A DNA stretch of 64,000 bases from UBA285 sp049970695 (GCA_049970695.1 JBMFML010000001.1:172100-236099), one strand, 5' to 3'; counted from the first letter of the stretch, positions 33,647 to 43,002 are shown. Made by a program: numbers and translations. Notes: generated by a model from the letters alone, not told the origin.

Positions 33647-35929
33647 CTATACTAGGGGATTTCCATAGCGCCCAGTCAGGGGCTCTTCTACTACAATTGT
33701 TCTGCTAGAAAATAGCGCGTTTAGAACTTTGAGGGCCTTTATCTTTGATAGGACTCTGTTGTTGTTGCCACAGAAGGGGCTGTAAATACACCTGGGACAT
33801 CCATCGTAGCAGTTGCATTTGCTCATTATTTCATATGCTACTCTGATCGTTCTTTCAAGCCTAGTATATAGTAGCTTGGCGAGTCCAGAGCCTCCCGGTG
33901 CTGCATCGTATATCACAATGTCGCCACTGGGATAGCTTATACCACCCAAATCTGAGATGCCAGAGCCGCAGGTTATTCCAGCAGCCGATATTAGCGCATG
34001 CTCTATTGCGTGGTAAGCCTCAGCCGAGCTTATTAAGTCGAAGTCCCGGTGCTCCGGCATTTTAAGTAGCACTGCCCTAGTCACGTACTTATACAGCACG
34101 GGCGATTCGAGCTCGTTAATGCTGAGCGTTTCACCGCTCTTTAAGTCCTTTACTACATATCCGTATACTACCTCTTCTAGCAAGACCTTAGCGTAGGCCG
34201 CTTTAATGCCCAGCTCACTTATTCTCTCGTCGTAGATTGCGTAGTCTGCCACGTCTACTCTGTAAAGGGGCTTTGTGTAGACCTCTACAAGCTCTTCGAG
34301 CTGCCTTACCCACGCTTTCTTCTCGGCTAAGTCGAGCTTTAAAACCCTGTAGGGCTTTGTAGCGTAGAAGTACACCGCGCCTGGGTAGAGTTCCAGCACG
34401 GCTACTGGAAGCTCTCTAGTGCCAATGACCCTATCTGAGGCTGCATCGATTATGCTCACCTGGTCACTAAAGCTTCTAATGCTTTCTCTTTCCGAGAAGA
34501 AGCGCCGCGCTGCTCTAGCTATTGGAACCACGTAAGGCCCTACCCTCTTTACAATCCCCTCCGCCGCGAGTTCGTCAATTACAAGCTTCCACTCTCTTGG
34601 CAAATCACGTAACTTAGCCTTTCGTGCTTGAAGCAAGTAGGCCACTAAGTGAGTCTTGGACACGTCTTCGTTTAAGGGCTCAATAACGCTCGGGACGAGT
34701 TCTTGGTTGAAGAAGGCTTCGGGATTTCTCGCATAGTAGGCATCTATTGGCTCGTTTCCCAGCACTGTTATGACGTATCCCTTTCGCCTCCTACCCGCCC
34801 TGCCTGCTCTTTGCAGGTACTTAGCGTAGGAAGGCGGTGGAGAAGCCATTACTACGGCATCTAGAGAGCCTATGTCTATTCCAAGCTCTAGCGTCGGCGT
34901 TGCAACAACGCCGCTTATCGCACCATCTCGTAGTTTTTGCTCGACATCTCTTCTCAAGTCGTGTGGTAGCCCGGCCCGGTGCACCATTACGTTCACGCCG
35001 AGCCTGTGCAATAAGGTGTTAGCAAGCATTTCGGCGAGCTGCTGACTATCTACGAACAAAATGAACCTCATGCCGCTGTCTGCGAGGAACTTGGCTATAG
35101 ACGTTGCAATACTCCACCTACTCAAGTAACCAGCACTAACCAGTATGTGGACTGCTGTACCCCTTCTCCTGAGTCCTCCCTTTACTTCAACAAACTCCTC
35201 TTCGAAGATGGATTCAGCAAATTCTTTTGGATTGCCTATTGTAGCAGAACACGCCACAAACTGAGGTTTAGAGCCCCTCACCATTTTGACTCTGTGGACT
35301 AGGTGGTGTATGTGCGATCCCAAGACCCCCTCGTACACGTGGAGTTCGTCAAAAACAAACACACCTGCTCTTTTCACAAACTCCTGTACGTATGGGCTGT
35401 AGACCAGCCCTACGTGGAGCATATCTGGGTTTGTAACAATTATTGGTGGCGGGCTGAGAGCTAGTCTCTTCCTCACGTGCTCTGGCGAGTCTCCATCGTA
35501 TATTCCAGCACTAAGCTTGCCGTAAACCATGTACTCACTAAACCTCTTAACTTGGTCTCTAGCTAGAGCCTTAGTAGGATATAGTAGGAGGACCTCGGGG
35601 TTTTCGTGCTTTTCTTCCAGAATTTTCTTAGCAAGCGGGAGGAAGAAGGCCTCTGTCTTCCCGGTTCCCGTGCCAGCCGAGATAACCACATTCTTGCCAT
35701 CCAGTATGTGCTTGTATGCCTCGTACTGAAACTTGTAAAGCCTGGATATTCCGCGCTTTTCAAGTACTTTCAAAAGCTGCTCTGGTATGTCAACTGAGTA
35801 TATGCTGGGGCCCTCCTCCGGTTCTGCTGCCTCTTCAATTTTCTCGTATATTACTCCAACAGCTGATCTCGGGTATTGCGACTCAATGTGCCTACTTAGC
35901 TCGAGTGTAAAGGGATCTCTGAAAACCAC
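33647..35929 (-). CDS. SF2 DNA helicase with DUF1998 zinc domain (MrfA/Hrq1-like)
   Basis: The 760 aa helicase has Walker A AGTGTGKT (85-92), a DELH box (FVFDELHVYEG), motif VI HRAGR-like QRAGRAGRR, and a C-terminal DUF1998 region with four clustered cysteines (CNCYDGCPRCIYSPFCG). Bacterial MrfA and eukaryotic Hrq1, which share this plan, act in DNA crosslink and damage repair. I infer a similar repair role. The frame begins with ATG at 35929; the alternative start is not better. No operon partner is evident; the biotin ligase gene is 86 bp upstream. Confidence 0.88.
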   Translation of the reverse strand: MVFRDPFTLELSRHIESQYPRSAVGVIYEKIEEAAEPEEGPSIYSVDIPEQLLKVLEKRGISRLYKFQYEAYKHILDGKNVVISAGTGTGKTEAFFLPLAKKILEEKHENPEVLLLYPTKALARDQVKRFSEYMVYGKLSAGIYDGDSPEHVRKRLALSPPPIIVTNPDMLHVGLVYSPYVQEFVKRAGVFVFDELHVYEGVLGSHIHHLVHRVKMVRGSKPQFVACSATIGNPKEFAESIFEEEFVEVKGGLRRRGTAVHILVSAGYLSRWSIATSIAKFLADSGMRFILFVDSQQLAEMLANTLLHRLGVNVMVHRAGLPHDLRRDVEQKLRDGAISGVVATPTLELGIDIGSLDAVVMASPPPSYAKYLQRAGRAGRRRKGYVITVLGNEPIDAYYARNPEAFFNQELVPSVIEPLNEDVSKTHLVAYLLQARKAKLRDLPREWKLVIDELAAEGIVKRVGPYVVPIARAARRFFSERESIRSFSDQVSIIDAASDRVIGTRELPVAVLELYPGAVYFYATKPYRVLKLDLAEKKAWVRQLEELVEVYTKPLYRVDVADYAIYDERISELGIKAAYAKVLLEEVVYGYVVKDLKSGETLSINELESPVLYKYVTRAVLLKMPEHRDFDLISSAEAYHAIEHALISAAGITCGSGISDLGGISYPSGDIVIYDAAPGGSGLAKLLYTRLERTIRVAYEIMSKCNCYDGCPRCIYSPFCGNNNRVLSKIKALKVLNALFSSRTIVVEEPLTGRYGNPLV

Positions 35930-36015
35930 TGAGAAAGACCCCGCTTAAAGCACTACGCGTGGCGGCTACCACAGGGCTTAAAAAGCTGTTTGCTAAATAG
36001 TAGTGGCAAGGCCTC

Positions 36016-36936
36016 TTACTCCTCATACTCGAGCTTTAACACCTCGTTACTACTAAGCTTTATACTGCCCGCGTCAGTCTCGATAATCAGGTCTCCTGTT
36101 TCCGTCACGGAGCTGGCAACACCCTTTACAATAGTGCCATCAGCCTTCAGGGCTCTTACTTTCCTACCAAGAGTGTCCAGCATTTCGAGGTAGAGTGCTT
36201 GGTATTTCTTGCTGTTTTTAGCAAGGCTTTCGATTTTCTGCGCTATGCCGGTTAAGTAGGCAATAATGCTGTTTCTCGGAATAAGCCTGCCTAGTAGCAC
36301 TTTTAAGCTCGTAGCTTCTTCGAGTGGCGGCTCGTTGTTAACGTTCATTCCAACGCCGACTATTGCGAGAATTTTCCCTTCAATGGCCTCTCCTTCTACA
36401 ATCATGCCTGCAAGCTTCTTGCCTGAAACTACTATGTCGTTTGGCCACTTAATCGCGGCTTTGACTTCCCATTTTTCTCTGAGTAGCTGGCACAGTGCAA
36501 CTGGCAAGACTACTGGCAAGACTTGTGCTGTCTTATCTGGGAGATCCATTTTAAGCGAAATCCACGCTCCGCCCAAATTACTGATCCACTTCTTGCCGTG
36601 CCTCCCATAACCCCTCAGCTGGTACTCTGCTACTACTGCAGTCCAGGGCTCCATCTTTTTAGCAATCAGCATTGTCGAGCCAACTAGTTGCTTATACACG
36701 TAGTTCCAGCCCCAGGGCCTTATCCTTGCTGGATTATCGCCTGCGAGCCACACTAAGCGCCCCTTCTCGACTTTAATTAAAAAGTTTCTGGAGAGGTCGC
36801 TTATGAGTTCTCTTACCTCATCTTCGCTTACTCCAAGCTCGGTTACGAGCTTATCTAGTTGCAGGCTCTCATATTCTGTAAGTAGTCTCAGTATTTCGAG
36901 CTTGTAGTAGAGCCTGCCTAGTAGTTCTTCGCCCAA
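36016..36936 (-). CDS. birA: Biotin--protein ligase with N-terminal HTH (BirA-like)
   Basis: The 306 aa protein attaches biotin to acceptor proteins via biotinyl-AMP. The N-terminus (about 1-60) is a winged helix like that of bifunctional BirA repressors. The catalytic domain has GRYGRHGKKW-like GYGRHGKKWIS (about 109-119) and KWPNDIVVSGKKLAG. The C-terminal SH3-like domain follows. The HTH suggests it may also regulate biotin genes. The start overlaps the upstream YkgJ-type gene by 19 bp. Confidence 0.92.
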   Translation of the reverse strand: MGEELLGRLYYKLEILRLLTEYESLQLDKLVTELGVSEDEVRELISDLSRNFLIKVEKGRLVWLAGDNPARIRPWGWNYVYKQLVGSTMLIAKKMEPWTAVVAEYQLRGYGRHGKKWISNLGGAWISLKMDLPDKTAQVLPVVLPVALCQLLREKWEVKAAIKWPNDIVVSGKKLAGMIVEGEAIEGKILAIVGVGMNVNNEPPLEEATSLKVLLGRLIPRNSIIAYLTGIAQKIESLAKNSKKYQALYLEMLDTLGRKVRALKADGTIVKGVASSVTETGDLIIETDAGSIKLSSNEVLKLEYEE

Positions 36937-37595
36937 TTTCTCACCCTGGCAACTACTTTGTCTATGCCTATCACATTTGGTAAGTCGGGGTAGAACTGTC
37001 TTAAGAGCTCGTACAGGTTTGCAACTGGAGCGTTTTCCCTGGCTGCTTGCAGTTCTACTAGGCCGTCTCGCCAGAGCTTTGAAAGTAGCGAGAGAAATAG
37101 TGCCCTCACGTTCTCGGCTTCTCTGGCAGCCATGTACTCGTTTTTAAGGTAGTAGTATAGCACGACGCTGTTTCCTCCCAGCCTCTCAAGCCACTCTCTG
37201 TCTTTCTTAATTATGTGGCAAGCAAGGCTTACACCATAATCAGCTGAGGCCGTTATGTACTTGTTGGTTTCGTCGATGCTGTACCTTACGTGTTTTGGTA
37301 TGTAGGGAAAGCTCCTGCATATGTATGGCTTGTAGATGTAGTGTATACTGCACTTATTGCCTACTAAAAAGGGGCACTTCTTTTCACTTGTTAAGTGCAT
37401 GACGTAGCTAAGTGCCAAGTTAACGCCAGATATTGCCTCATATACCCTGTAACCTGGTGAAAACTCGACATCGACTCCCAAGATTTGGGCGAGCCTCTTC
37501 AATACAACTTCTTCGTGTGGTAGCAGCGATATGGGAGACATTCTGCAGCACTCGCCACACATATCGCACTGGAATGTAGGTATGCCTGAAGCCAC
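36918..37595 (-). CDS. YkgJ-family cysteine cluster (Fe-S) protein
   Basis: The 225 aa protein begins with the CxxCGxCC cluster (Cys10, Cys13, Cys16, Cys17) and later has KKCPFLVGNKCSIHYIYKPYICRSFP, the family's second set of cysteines. YkgJ/UPF0153 proteins are thought to bind Zn or Fe-S; no substrate is known. The C-terminal 100 residues are helical and not part of the core family. The start lies 14 bp after the NadM gene and its end overlaps the biotin ligase gene. Confidence 0.82.
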   Translation of the reverse strand: MASGIPTFQCDMCGECCRMSPISLLPHEEVVLKRLAQILGVDVEFSPGYRVYEAISGVNLALSYVMHLTSEKKCPFLVGNKCSIHYIYKPYICRSFPYIPKHVRYSIDETNKYITASADYGVSLACHIIKKDREWLERLGGNSVVLYYYLKNEYMAAREAENVRALFLSLLSKLWRDGLVELQAARENAPVANLYELLRQFYPDLPNVIGIDKVVARVRNWAKNY

Positions 37596-37609
37596 TCTCT
37601 AAAGTCCCT

Positions 37610-38167
37610 CTAAGCAGTTGCATAGTACCCAGGTAACCTCTCTCTAAGGAGCATTTTTACTCTCTCAACACCCCTTATTTCTTCGATGTACTCCGCTACA
37701 ACTGGTGGTACTAGGTCCCTCCACCTAGGGTCGTCGTGTGCCATAAGCCTCCTCACTTCTGAGCCTCTGTACTCTTTCCTATTGTATAGCGGTGGTTCTA
37801 CGACTTCATAGCCTTCTTCTACAAATATCTGTCTTATAATTGGGTTGAGCGTAACTACCAACTGGAAAGGTGGGCTGTAGAGTTTTACGTAGTGAACGGC
37901 GACTCTGCTAACCTCGAGTGTTGGAAGTGTTACCGTGATTACACGCGATAAATCGTGGTTTCTCCACTTGAGGGCTCGCCTAATCATTTCTATTCTCTCG
38001 CCAGCCGTAAACGGGTTTTCGGGGGTGTGGCTCTGGCTCGCCATGCCCACGACAACTACCATTTCATCGGCCAGGGAAAGGCAGTACTCTAGCGAGTATA
38101 GGTGGCCGTAGTGTAGTGGCTGAAACCTCGCTATCATTAAGCACCGCTTAGTCAATCCGCCCCCCAT
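37610..38167 (-). CDS. nadM: Nicotinamide-nucleotide adenylyltransferase
   Basis: Transfers AMP from ATP to nicotinamide (or nicotinate) mononucleotide, forming NAD(+). The 185 aa protein has the nucleotidyltransferase motif ARFQPLHYGHL (about 13-23) with the (H/T)xGH site, and the second motif RRGSEVRRLM-like EYRGSEVRRLM. The length matches archaeal NadM. It works with nicotinate phosphoribosyltransferase at 54365. It heads a run with the YkgJ-type and biotin ligase genes. Confidence 0.93.
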   Translation of the reverse strand: MGGGLTKRCLMIARFQPLHYGHLYSLEYCLSLADEMVVVVGMASQSHTPENPFTAGERIEMIRRALKWRNHDLSRVITVTLPTLEVSRVAVHYVKLYSPPFQLVVTLNPIIRQIFVEEGYEVVEPPLYNRKEYRGSEVRRLMAHDDPRWRDLVPPVVAEYIEEIRGVERVKMLLRERLPGYYATA

Positions 38168-38239
38168 ACAAATCGTTCACGTAGTTTATAAAATGCAAAA
38201 CTCGTGCCCAGTAAGTGAGCAGTCTGCGTATCCTTCGTG

Positions 38240-38632
38240 CTAGTGGCTGGGCTCTTGCCCCGCCTTCAGCTTAGAAATGTAGCTCTCGAGTTCTGAGGCA
38301 ATCTTCTTTGCTCTCTCTGCTTCGAGGCTAATAATGCACTGCTCAATTAGCTCAGTCTTGTACTTCTTGTACTCGTTGTGCGAGAGCTCGCCGCGCGAAA
38401 GCATGCTTTCTACTCTCGTAACGCACTCCCTGTCTAGCCCTCTACGAGCTGGCACTACTGCAAAGATGTAGGGGTATCTTTCGTCAACGGGTCTTATCTC
38501 CACGTACTTGTCAATTCCCGCTTTAACCACCAAGTCCCTGACTTTCTCCAGCTCGCCCGCCTCGAACACGAAGCACTCTATCTTCCTGAATGCTTTGAGC
38601 ATTCTATCTGCTAGTGCGAGCAGCTCGCTCAC
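38240..38632 (-). CDS. Hypothetical protein, last gene of the HD phosphohydrolase operon
   Basis: I do not recognise this protein. It is about 130 aa, with an alpha/beta N-terminal half (FEAGELEKVRDLVVKAG, then FAVVPARRG) and a long charged helical C-terminal half ending in a coiled-coil-like stretch. The GTG at 38632 has GGTGA 5 nt upstream. The ATG at 38602 would remove the 29 bp overlap with the preceding gene, and upstream TTG/GTG codons are also open. It ends the four-gene HD phosphohydrolase operon. Confidence 0.6.
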   Translation of the reverse strand: MSELLALADRMLKAFRKIECFVFEAGELEKVRDLVVKAGIDKYVEIRPVDERYPYIFAVVPARRGLDRECVTRVESMLSRGELSHNEYKKYKTELIEQCIISLEAERAKKIASELESYISKLKAGQEPSH

Positions 38633-39050
38633 TTTCGTCACCAAGCTTCATGCCAGTTATGGGTATTTTTTGAGAACTTATGAAGAGCCTGACGAGCCAA
38701 GCGTAGATGGGGTCCCCTTTGCTGCGCACTAAGTAGCCATCGAGGTACTTAGCCCTGTAGACCAGCTCGCCCTTGTAGTTGTAAACCGATATATAGCCCT
38801 TAACTTTGTTCTTGAAGTTCTTGACGAACCACGCATATATCGCGTAGTCCCCACGCTCCAGCTCCACTACGACGCTTTTCGCTTCTCCACGGGAATAGGT
38901 GGCTTTAGTTTGCTGCTCGGAATACCTGACTTTAGCTTTTGTATAGGGGAGCAGCCCTTCTTCCTTGTCATACACAAACAGCGCGCTGTAAAGCACGTGT
39001 TTGCCCCGCCTGCTTCTAGACCTCTCTACCTTAAACGTAAGTGCGTCCAT
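38604..39050 (-). CDS. Hypothetical beta-rich protein, 148 aa
   Basis: No family is recognised. The protein is rich in alternating hydrophobic residues (HVLYSALFVYDKEEG, YAIYAWFVKNF, ISVYNYKGELVYRAKYLDG), suggesting a beta-sheet fold, with many Lys, Arg and Tyr residues. There is no signal peptide. The ATG has GGGGATAA upstream. It starts 5 bp after the 84 aa gene and overlaps the next one, so it is translated as part of the HD phosphohydrolase operon. Confidence 0.62.
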   Translation of the reverse strand: MDALTFKVERSRSRRGKHVLYSALFVYDKEEGLLPYTKAKVRYSEQQTKATYSRGEAKSVVVELERGDYAIYAWFVKNFKNKVKGYISVYNYKGELVYRAKYLDGYLVRSKGDPIYAWLVRLFISSQKIPITGMKLGDESERAARTSR

Positions 39051-39055
39051 GTCGG

Positions 39056-39310
39056 TTATCCCCTGTCGATGATGTAGAGGAGGCTTCCACTCCTCAGCTC
39101 TATTTCCGGCCTGCTGGCCTCGACAAATAAGGCTATTTGCTCGTGAAAAATCTGCCTGCTAATACGTACCTCAGGCGACTTTATGACGATTTGCTTGACG
39201 CCTCTATACTCTTTGGATTCGAGGAGCTTGCCCTCTTCGCTGTAGATGTAAAGAACAACATCGTACTCCTCTGGTTTCGGCGTTAAGTACACCAACACCT
39301 TAGACAACAT
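39056..39310 (-). CDS. Hypothetical protein, 84 aa
   Basis: No family is recognised. The sequence alternates strands and turns (KVLVYLTPKPEEYDVVLYIYSEEGKLLESKEYRG), suggesting a small beta-sandwich, somewhat like the 148 aa product of the next gene. The ATG at 39310 is preceded by GGGTG, which overlaps the stop region of the HD phosphohydrolase gene. This supports coupled translation. Confidence 0.6.
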   Translation of the reverse strand: MLSKVLVYLTPKPEEYDVVLYIYSEEGKLLESKEYRGVKQIVIKSPEVRISRQIFHEQIALFVEASRPEIELRSGSLLYIIDRG

Positions 39311-39317
39311 GCACACC

Positions 39318-40859
39318 CTAAGCTGTTATTCTCACGCGAGAGTAGTCTAGTCCTCTGTACTCCTCGTAAACGCTCTTCAAGATGCTGCCAAATTTGGCAA
39401 TATCAATTCCAAAAGTACTGCTCACGGCATCGATTAGCGCACGCGTTACTGGCGCCTCCAGGTCGAGACTATACTTGGTTCTCGGCACGTAGACTCGGAA
39501 GCTAACTTCGAGTGGCAGGTCCTCGGAGGCTATATCCAGCTCCTCGCTAACCACGAGCTTCTTGCCGAGCCTCTTGCCCAGGTACAGCCTCAGTTTAGTT
39601 TCAGGCTCTTCGCCCGAGGGGTATATAGTTGACCTTGGTAAAGGCGTTATTTCGACGACGTCTATCCACACATCTTCTTCGCTTAAACCGTGCTTCTTGA
39701 GGTCTTCGGTGAGGGCCTTCTCTATCCTATTAATAGAGCTCTTCTTGTAGTTGCTATCAAGCACTAGTTTTAGCACTACACGGAGCGCCTCGGGACCTTT
39801 CGTAGCAGATATTGAGACTTCTCTTCCAACACGCTTCCACTCGGGCTTTCTCTCAATCATTAGCCTACGGCAAAGCCTCCCAATACGCGTGTCCTCGTAG
39901 AGGGCTTTTTTCATCATTACGGTGTAGAAGAACGCGTCTGTCAACTCGAGATAGCCCCTTACGTCGCCTCTGAGAATGGCCTCTACCCTATCTAGTAGAT
40001 TAAGCTCGTGATTAAGCTCTTCGAGTATGTCGTATAGTATTTTATCAAAAGACCTGCAAACACTGTGATAGTAGACGTGCTGGTACATGCTGGCCTTAGC
40101 GCGCATGTACTGTTTGAACTCACCAAGCGCTATTCTATCAAGAACGAGGCCGGCGTCTTTGCCATTTATGAGGGGGTATGTGTTCTTGTAAAGCCTCTCA
40201 TGCATTATTGACCCATATTCGGCTGTTCCTGCGTAGTAGCTGTCTCTCTTAAGGAAGTCGAGGACGTCTGCTGGGTAGTAGCCCTCTCTCACAAGCCATC
40301 TAAATATTTTGAAAACCCCCTTCGGTTCAGGCTCGCCCATTATAGACTCTAAGAGCTCTTTGAGGCCACCTAAGTCTCTATCGAGTTTTTCTATGTATTC
40401 CCCAATAACGTGCTTTATCAAGAATCGCCCGATTTTTTCGTGGTTTGAAAGCTCTGCAGGAGCCTTGCCTCTCCACAATACTGCGTACTCAAATGCGTGT
40501 CCAAAGGCTGCGTGTCCTACATCGTGCAGTAAGCCTGCAAGCCTTGCGGCCTGAATTATAACGAGCGGATCAAGACCCTCGAGCGCTTCCTTGCCGTACA
40601 GGGCAATTATCTTGTGAACAGCGTCCTCGGCCATTAGTCCAGCAAGGTGCATGACGCCGAGACTATGCTGAAACCTAGTGTGAACAGCACCTGGATAGAC
40701 CAAGTGAGCCGTCTGGAGCTGCATTATGTACCTGAGCCTCTGTAAGAGCACGCTGTTTATAATGGGCTCTTCAACTTCTACATTGAAGTAGACATAGCCG
40801 TATAGTGGATCACTTATCATTTTCCACGTGAATTTCGTTCTCAGGTCTTCAAAGCTCAT
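39318..40859 (-). CDS. HD-domain phosphohydrolase (dNTPase-like, COG1078 type)
   Basis: The 513 aa protein has the HD metal-site residues expected of the family: His60/His65 in AVHTRFQHSLGVMH, His112-Asp113 in LLHDVGH, and downstream KRDSYYAGTAEYG. That layout is shared by dGTPase/SAMHD1-like enzymes, which hydrolyse dNTPs to nucleoside and triphosphate. Its own substrate is unproven. The C-terminal 200 residues form an extra region not obviously part of the catalytic core. It is the first gene of an operon of four with three small unknown genes. Confidence 0.85.
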   Translation of the reverse strand: MSFEDLRTKFTWKMISDPLYGYVYFNVEVEEPIINSVLLQRLRYIMQLQTAHLVYPGAVHTRFQHSLGVMHLAGLMAEDAVHKIIALYGKEALEGLDPLVIIQAARLAGLLHDVGHAAFGHAFEYAVLWRGKAPAELSNHEKIGRFLIKHVIGEYIEKLDRDLGGLKELLESIMGEPEPKGVFKIFRWLVREGYYPADVLDFLKRDSYYAGTAEYGSIMHERLYKNTYPLINGKDAGLVLDRIALGEFKQYMRAKASMYQHVYYHSVCRSFDKILYDILEELNHELNLLDRVEAILRGDVRGYLELTDAFFYTVMMKKALYEDTRIGRLCRRLMIERKPEWKRVGREVSISATKGPEALRVVLKLVLDSNYKKSSINRIEKALTEDLKKHGLSEEDVWIDVVEITPLPRSTIYPSGEEPETKLRLYLGKRLGKKLVVSEELDIASEDLPLEVSFRVYVPRTKYSLDLEAPVTRALIDAVSSTFGIDIAKFGSILKSVYEEYRGLDYSRVRITA

Positions 40860-41087
40860 GAAAGCCCCTCCAAATCGTACTGTTAGGGTTTTATCTATCC
40901 GTACTTATAACGCAAAAAAGGAAAAAGCGCGTTCTAGGAATCTTCGAGCCGCCCCTTTACTCTTCCCGAGTTGCTTTAAAGTTACTTTGGGTTTTCCGCG
41001 TACTAGGGATTGCCGCCTTAATCACGACCAGAAAATATCAACATTTTATGACTTTAAGAGAGATCAAAGGCTCATTGTTAATCTGCA

Positions 41088-41300
41088 TTACTGCTTTGCA
41101 ATCCATCCTTCAGGAGTTCTCTCGACTCGCCCTTCTTTTTTGAGATCGTGCAACCTTGCTCTGACAGTGCTGTAGTTGATTCCAGTGAGCTTAGCTATTT
41201 CTTTAGGCATTATGGGCTTGCCATACTGCTTAAGAAACTCTAGAATTCTTTCCTTAGCCGTTTTCGCCGTGCTCACCCTCAACCCCACATTACTGTTCAT
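41088..41300 (-). CDS. Small winged-helix transcription regulator
   Basis: The protein is about 70 aa and consists almost entirely of a winged helix: a first helix ERILEFLKQYG, then MPKEIAKLTGINYSTVRARLHDLKKEGRVER, whose recognition helix is STVRARLHDLKK. The frame is open to 41351, but the ATG at 41300 (or the GTG at 41276) is more likely, since the longer form would run over the divergent promoter. The target is unknown. It faces away from the DHH phosphoesterase gene with a shared TTTATAAAA element between. The 40860-41087 stretch beyond its 3' end shows nothing I can support. Confidence 0.72.
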   Translation of the reverse strand: MNSNVGLRVSTAKTAKERILEFLKQYGKPIMPKEIAKLTGINYSTVRARLHDLKKEGRVERTPEGWIAKQ

Positions 41301-41312
41301 CCACTGAAGGGG

Positions 41313-41321
41313 TTTATAAAA
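41313..41321. promoter_or_regulatory. TATA box upstream of the DHH phosphoesterase gene
   Basis: TTTATAAAA lies about 33 bp before the ATG at 41350, giving a leader of a few nucleotides. The core is palindromic, so it may also drive the divergent winged-helix gene, for which the GTG at 41276 would fit the spacing better than the ATG at 41300. Confidence 0.5.
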
Positions 41322-41349
41322 GCCCGTAATGATAGGATTCTGAAACCCC

Positions 41350-42327
41350 ATGGATGAGATCTTGCAAGCTATTGTAGCTCACACCGACATCGATGGTGTT
41401 GCGTCGGCCGCTCTCTATGTGTATCTAGCTGGTGTGAGCGAGTACAGGCTGTTCTTCACGGAGCCATTTAGGCTTGCAGAAGCACTTGACAAGGTGTCCT
41501 CGGCTTACTACGAAAAGGTCGTCATACTAGACCTAGGCATTAACCCGCCTACATACAGCGATGTGCTGAGATACCTCGAGATGCTGAAAGAAAGCGACAT
41601 TGAAGTAGCGTGGTTTGACCACCACGTATGGAACGATGAGTGGCTGAGAGACGTTAGTAGCCTCGGGGTGAAGCTTTACGTCGACACGTCAACTTGCACT
41701 ACGGGTGTAGTTGCCAAGCACGTTACACCCCTCAGAGACAACATTGACTACTCATTTGTAGACAACCTCGTTAAGGGAGTTTGCGCGGGCGATCTCTGGA
41801 AGTACGATCACTGGTTAGGGGGGTACTACGTGAGGTTGGTGAGAAGGAAAGACAGGGACTCCTGGAGGAAGAAGGTGGTCGAGGTCATTTCTTCGGGAAA
41901 CCTCTGGGTAGGAGACTTCGACGCGAAAGTAGAGGAACACATTGATGCAGAGTTAAAGCTGCTCTCGAGCGATCTTGAGCTGGCAGAGAAGAGCGTGAAA
42001 AACACGAAAATAGTGGCTGCCATGAGCTCCGAGCTCGTTGAAAACAGCTTTCTGGCCGCTTATATCATGGGCAGGTATGGGGCAGACGTAGTGGTCCTTG
42101 TATCGAGGGACGGGAAGTTGAGTTTCAGGAGTAGGAAAGTTAATGTAAGAGATCTTGCACTAGCACTAGGAGGTGGCGGCCACTTATACGCCTCCGGCGC
42201 TAAGATCAAAATACCCTGGTTTGTAAGGGCTTTCTCAAAGATAAAACCAAGGCTTCTTCTCAATTACGTCTTGTTTCTAATTTCGAAAAAGCTCTCCTCT
42301 ACTTCCCACCAAGAGCCGTACTTGTAA
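41350..42327 (+). CDS. DHH-family phosphoesterase
   Basis: The 325 aa protein has the metal-binding motifs of the DHH superfamily: HTDIDGVAS (11-19), VVILDLG (57-63), and the name-giving Asp90-His91-His92. It also has the DHHA1 C-terminal signature GGGGHLYASGAKI. Members hydrolyse short oligonucleotides (nanoRNA), cyclic dinucleotides or single-stranded DNA (RecJ-like). The exact substrate is not determined here. It is monocistronic, with its own TATA box. Confidence 0.87.
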   Translation: MDEILQAIVAHTDIDGVASAALYVYLAGVSEYRLFFTEPFRLAEALDKVSSAYYEKVVILDLGINPPTYSDVLRYLEMLKESDIEVAWFDHHVWNDEWLRDVSSLGVKLYVDTSTCTTGVVAKHVTPLRDNIDYSFVDNLVKGVCAGDLWKYDHWLGGYYVRLVRRKDRDSWRKKVVEVISSGNLWVGDFDAKVEEHIDAELKLLSSDLELAEKSVKNTKIVAAMSSELVENSFLAAYIMGRYGADVVVLVSRDGKLSFRSRKVNVRDLALALGGGGHLYASGAKIKIPWFVRAFSKIKPRLLLNYVLFLISKKLSSTSHQEPYL

Positions 42328-42438
42328 TTCTTCCAGCGAACTCCACGCTTCGAAACACGCAGCCTTTTAATAAGTCTTAAAGGGGCCGTACACTTCTCAG
42401 GCGTTTCTACATGTCATGTTTATGGTTTATGTGAAACC

Positions 42439-43002
42439 TTAGTGGCATAAAGTCGGTAAAAGCGCTATCGAGCCGTCTTCGGCACAGATGCTCTTGCATA
42501 GCTTAAAAGCACAATACACGCAGACTAGTGCTGCAATAACTGCATCTTTCTCGTGCTTGCTTAGCGTGCTGCTCTGAAGCCTCGCCCCTGTAGCCTCAAG
42601 TAATTCTTCGAGTGATCGGCACCCACTGGATTTTAGTGCACTTAATGGGTGCGTCTCAACAACATTGATGTTCATGTCTTGCAAGGCCTTTGTAATGCCA
42701 ATAGCTCTTAATGTTAGCTTCTTCATGCTATTCCAACCAGGAGGCAGGACTCTAAATCCCGATTTTATCATCTCCAAGTCGACTTTCCTGTAGCCCTGTC
42801 CGCTACTGGGAAGAGATAGTGGGGAGTCTATGGCAACGGACTCTACGCCATGCGACTTCACGAGCCAGATAATTTCGGAGTCCTTGTAGACCTCCTTAAT
42901 GAGCAGAAAAACCAGCTTCGGAAGCGCTGGTGCATTGACTATAGCTATGCCCGTTGGCCTGTGCTCGCTGGCAGCGAGGTCTATGCCGGCACATACTACC
43001 AT
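42439..43002 (-). CDS. DUF429 family protein (RNase H-like fold)
   Basis: The 187 aa protein has the DUF429 start CAGIDLAAS, with Asp8 as expected for an RNase H-like fold, then AIDSPLSLP (about 57-65) and the HPLSALKSSG and KHEKDAVIAAL motifs, whose Asp/Glu residues align with metal ligands of the fold. Its function is unknown in archaea. It overlaps the geranylgeranyl reductase gene by 7 bp, so is probably cotranscribed with it. Confidence 0.8.
   Translation of the reverse strand: MVVCAGIDLAASEHRPTGIAIVNAPALPKLVFLLIKEVYKDSEIIWLVKSHGVESVAIDSPLSLPSSGQGYRKVDLEMIKSGFRVLPPGWNSMKKLTLRAIGITKALQDMNINVVETHPLSALKSSGCRSLEELLEATGARLQSSTLSKHEKDAVIAALVCVYCAFKLCKSICAEDGSIALLPTLCH

Noticed and set aside
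40860..41087. Possible small RNA or gene in the 228 bp gap before the winged-helix gene
   Set aside because: The stretch has only short A-runs and no stable hairpin, tRNA-like fold or start codon with a coding-like frame that I could support.
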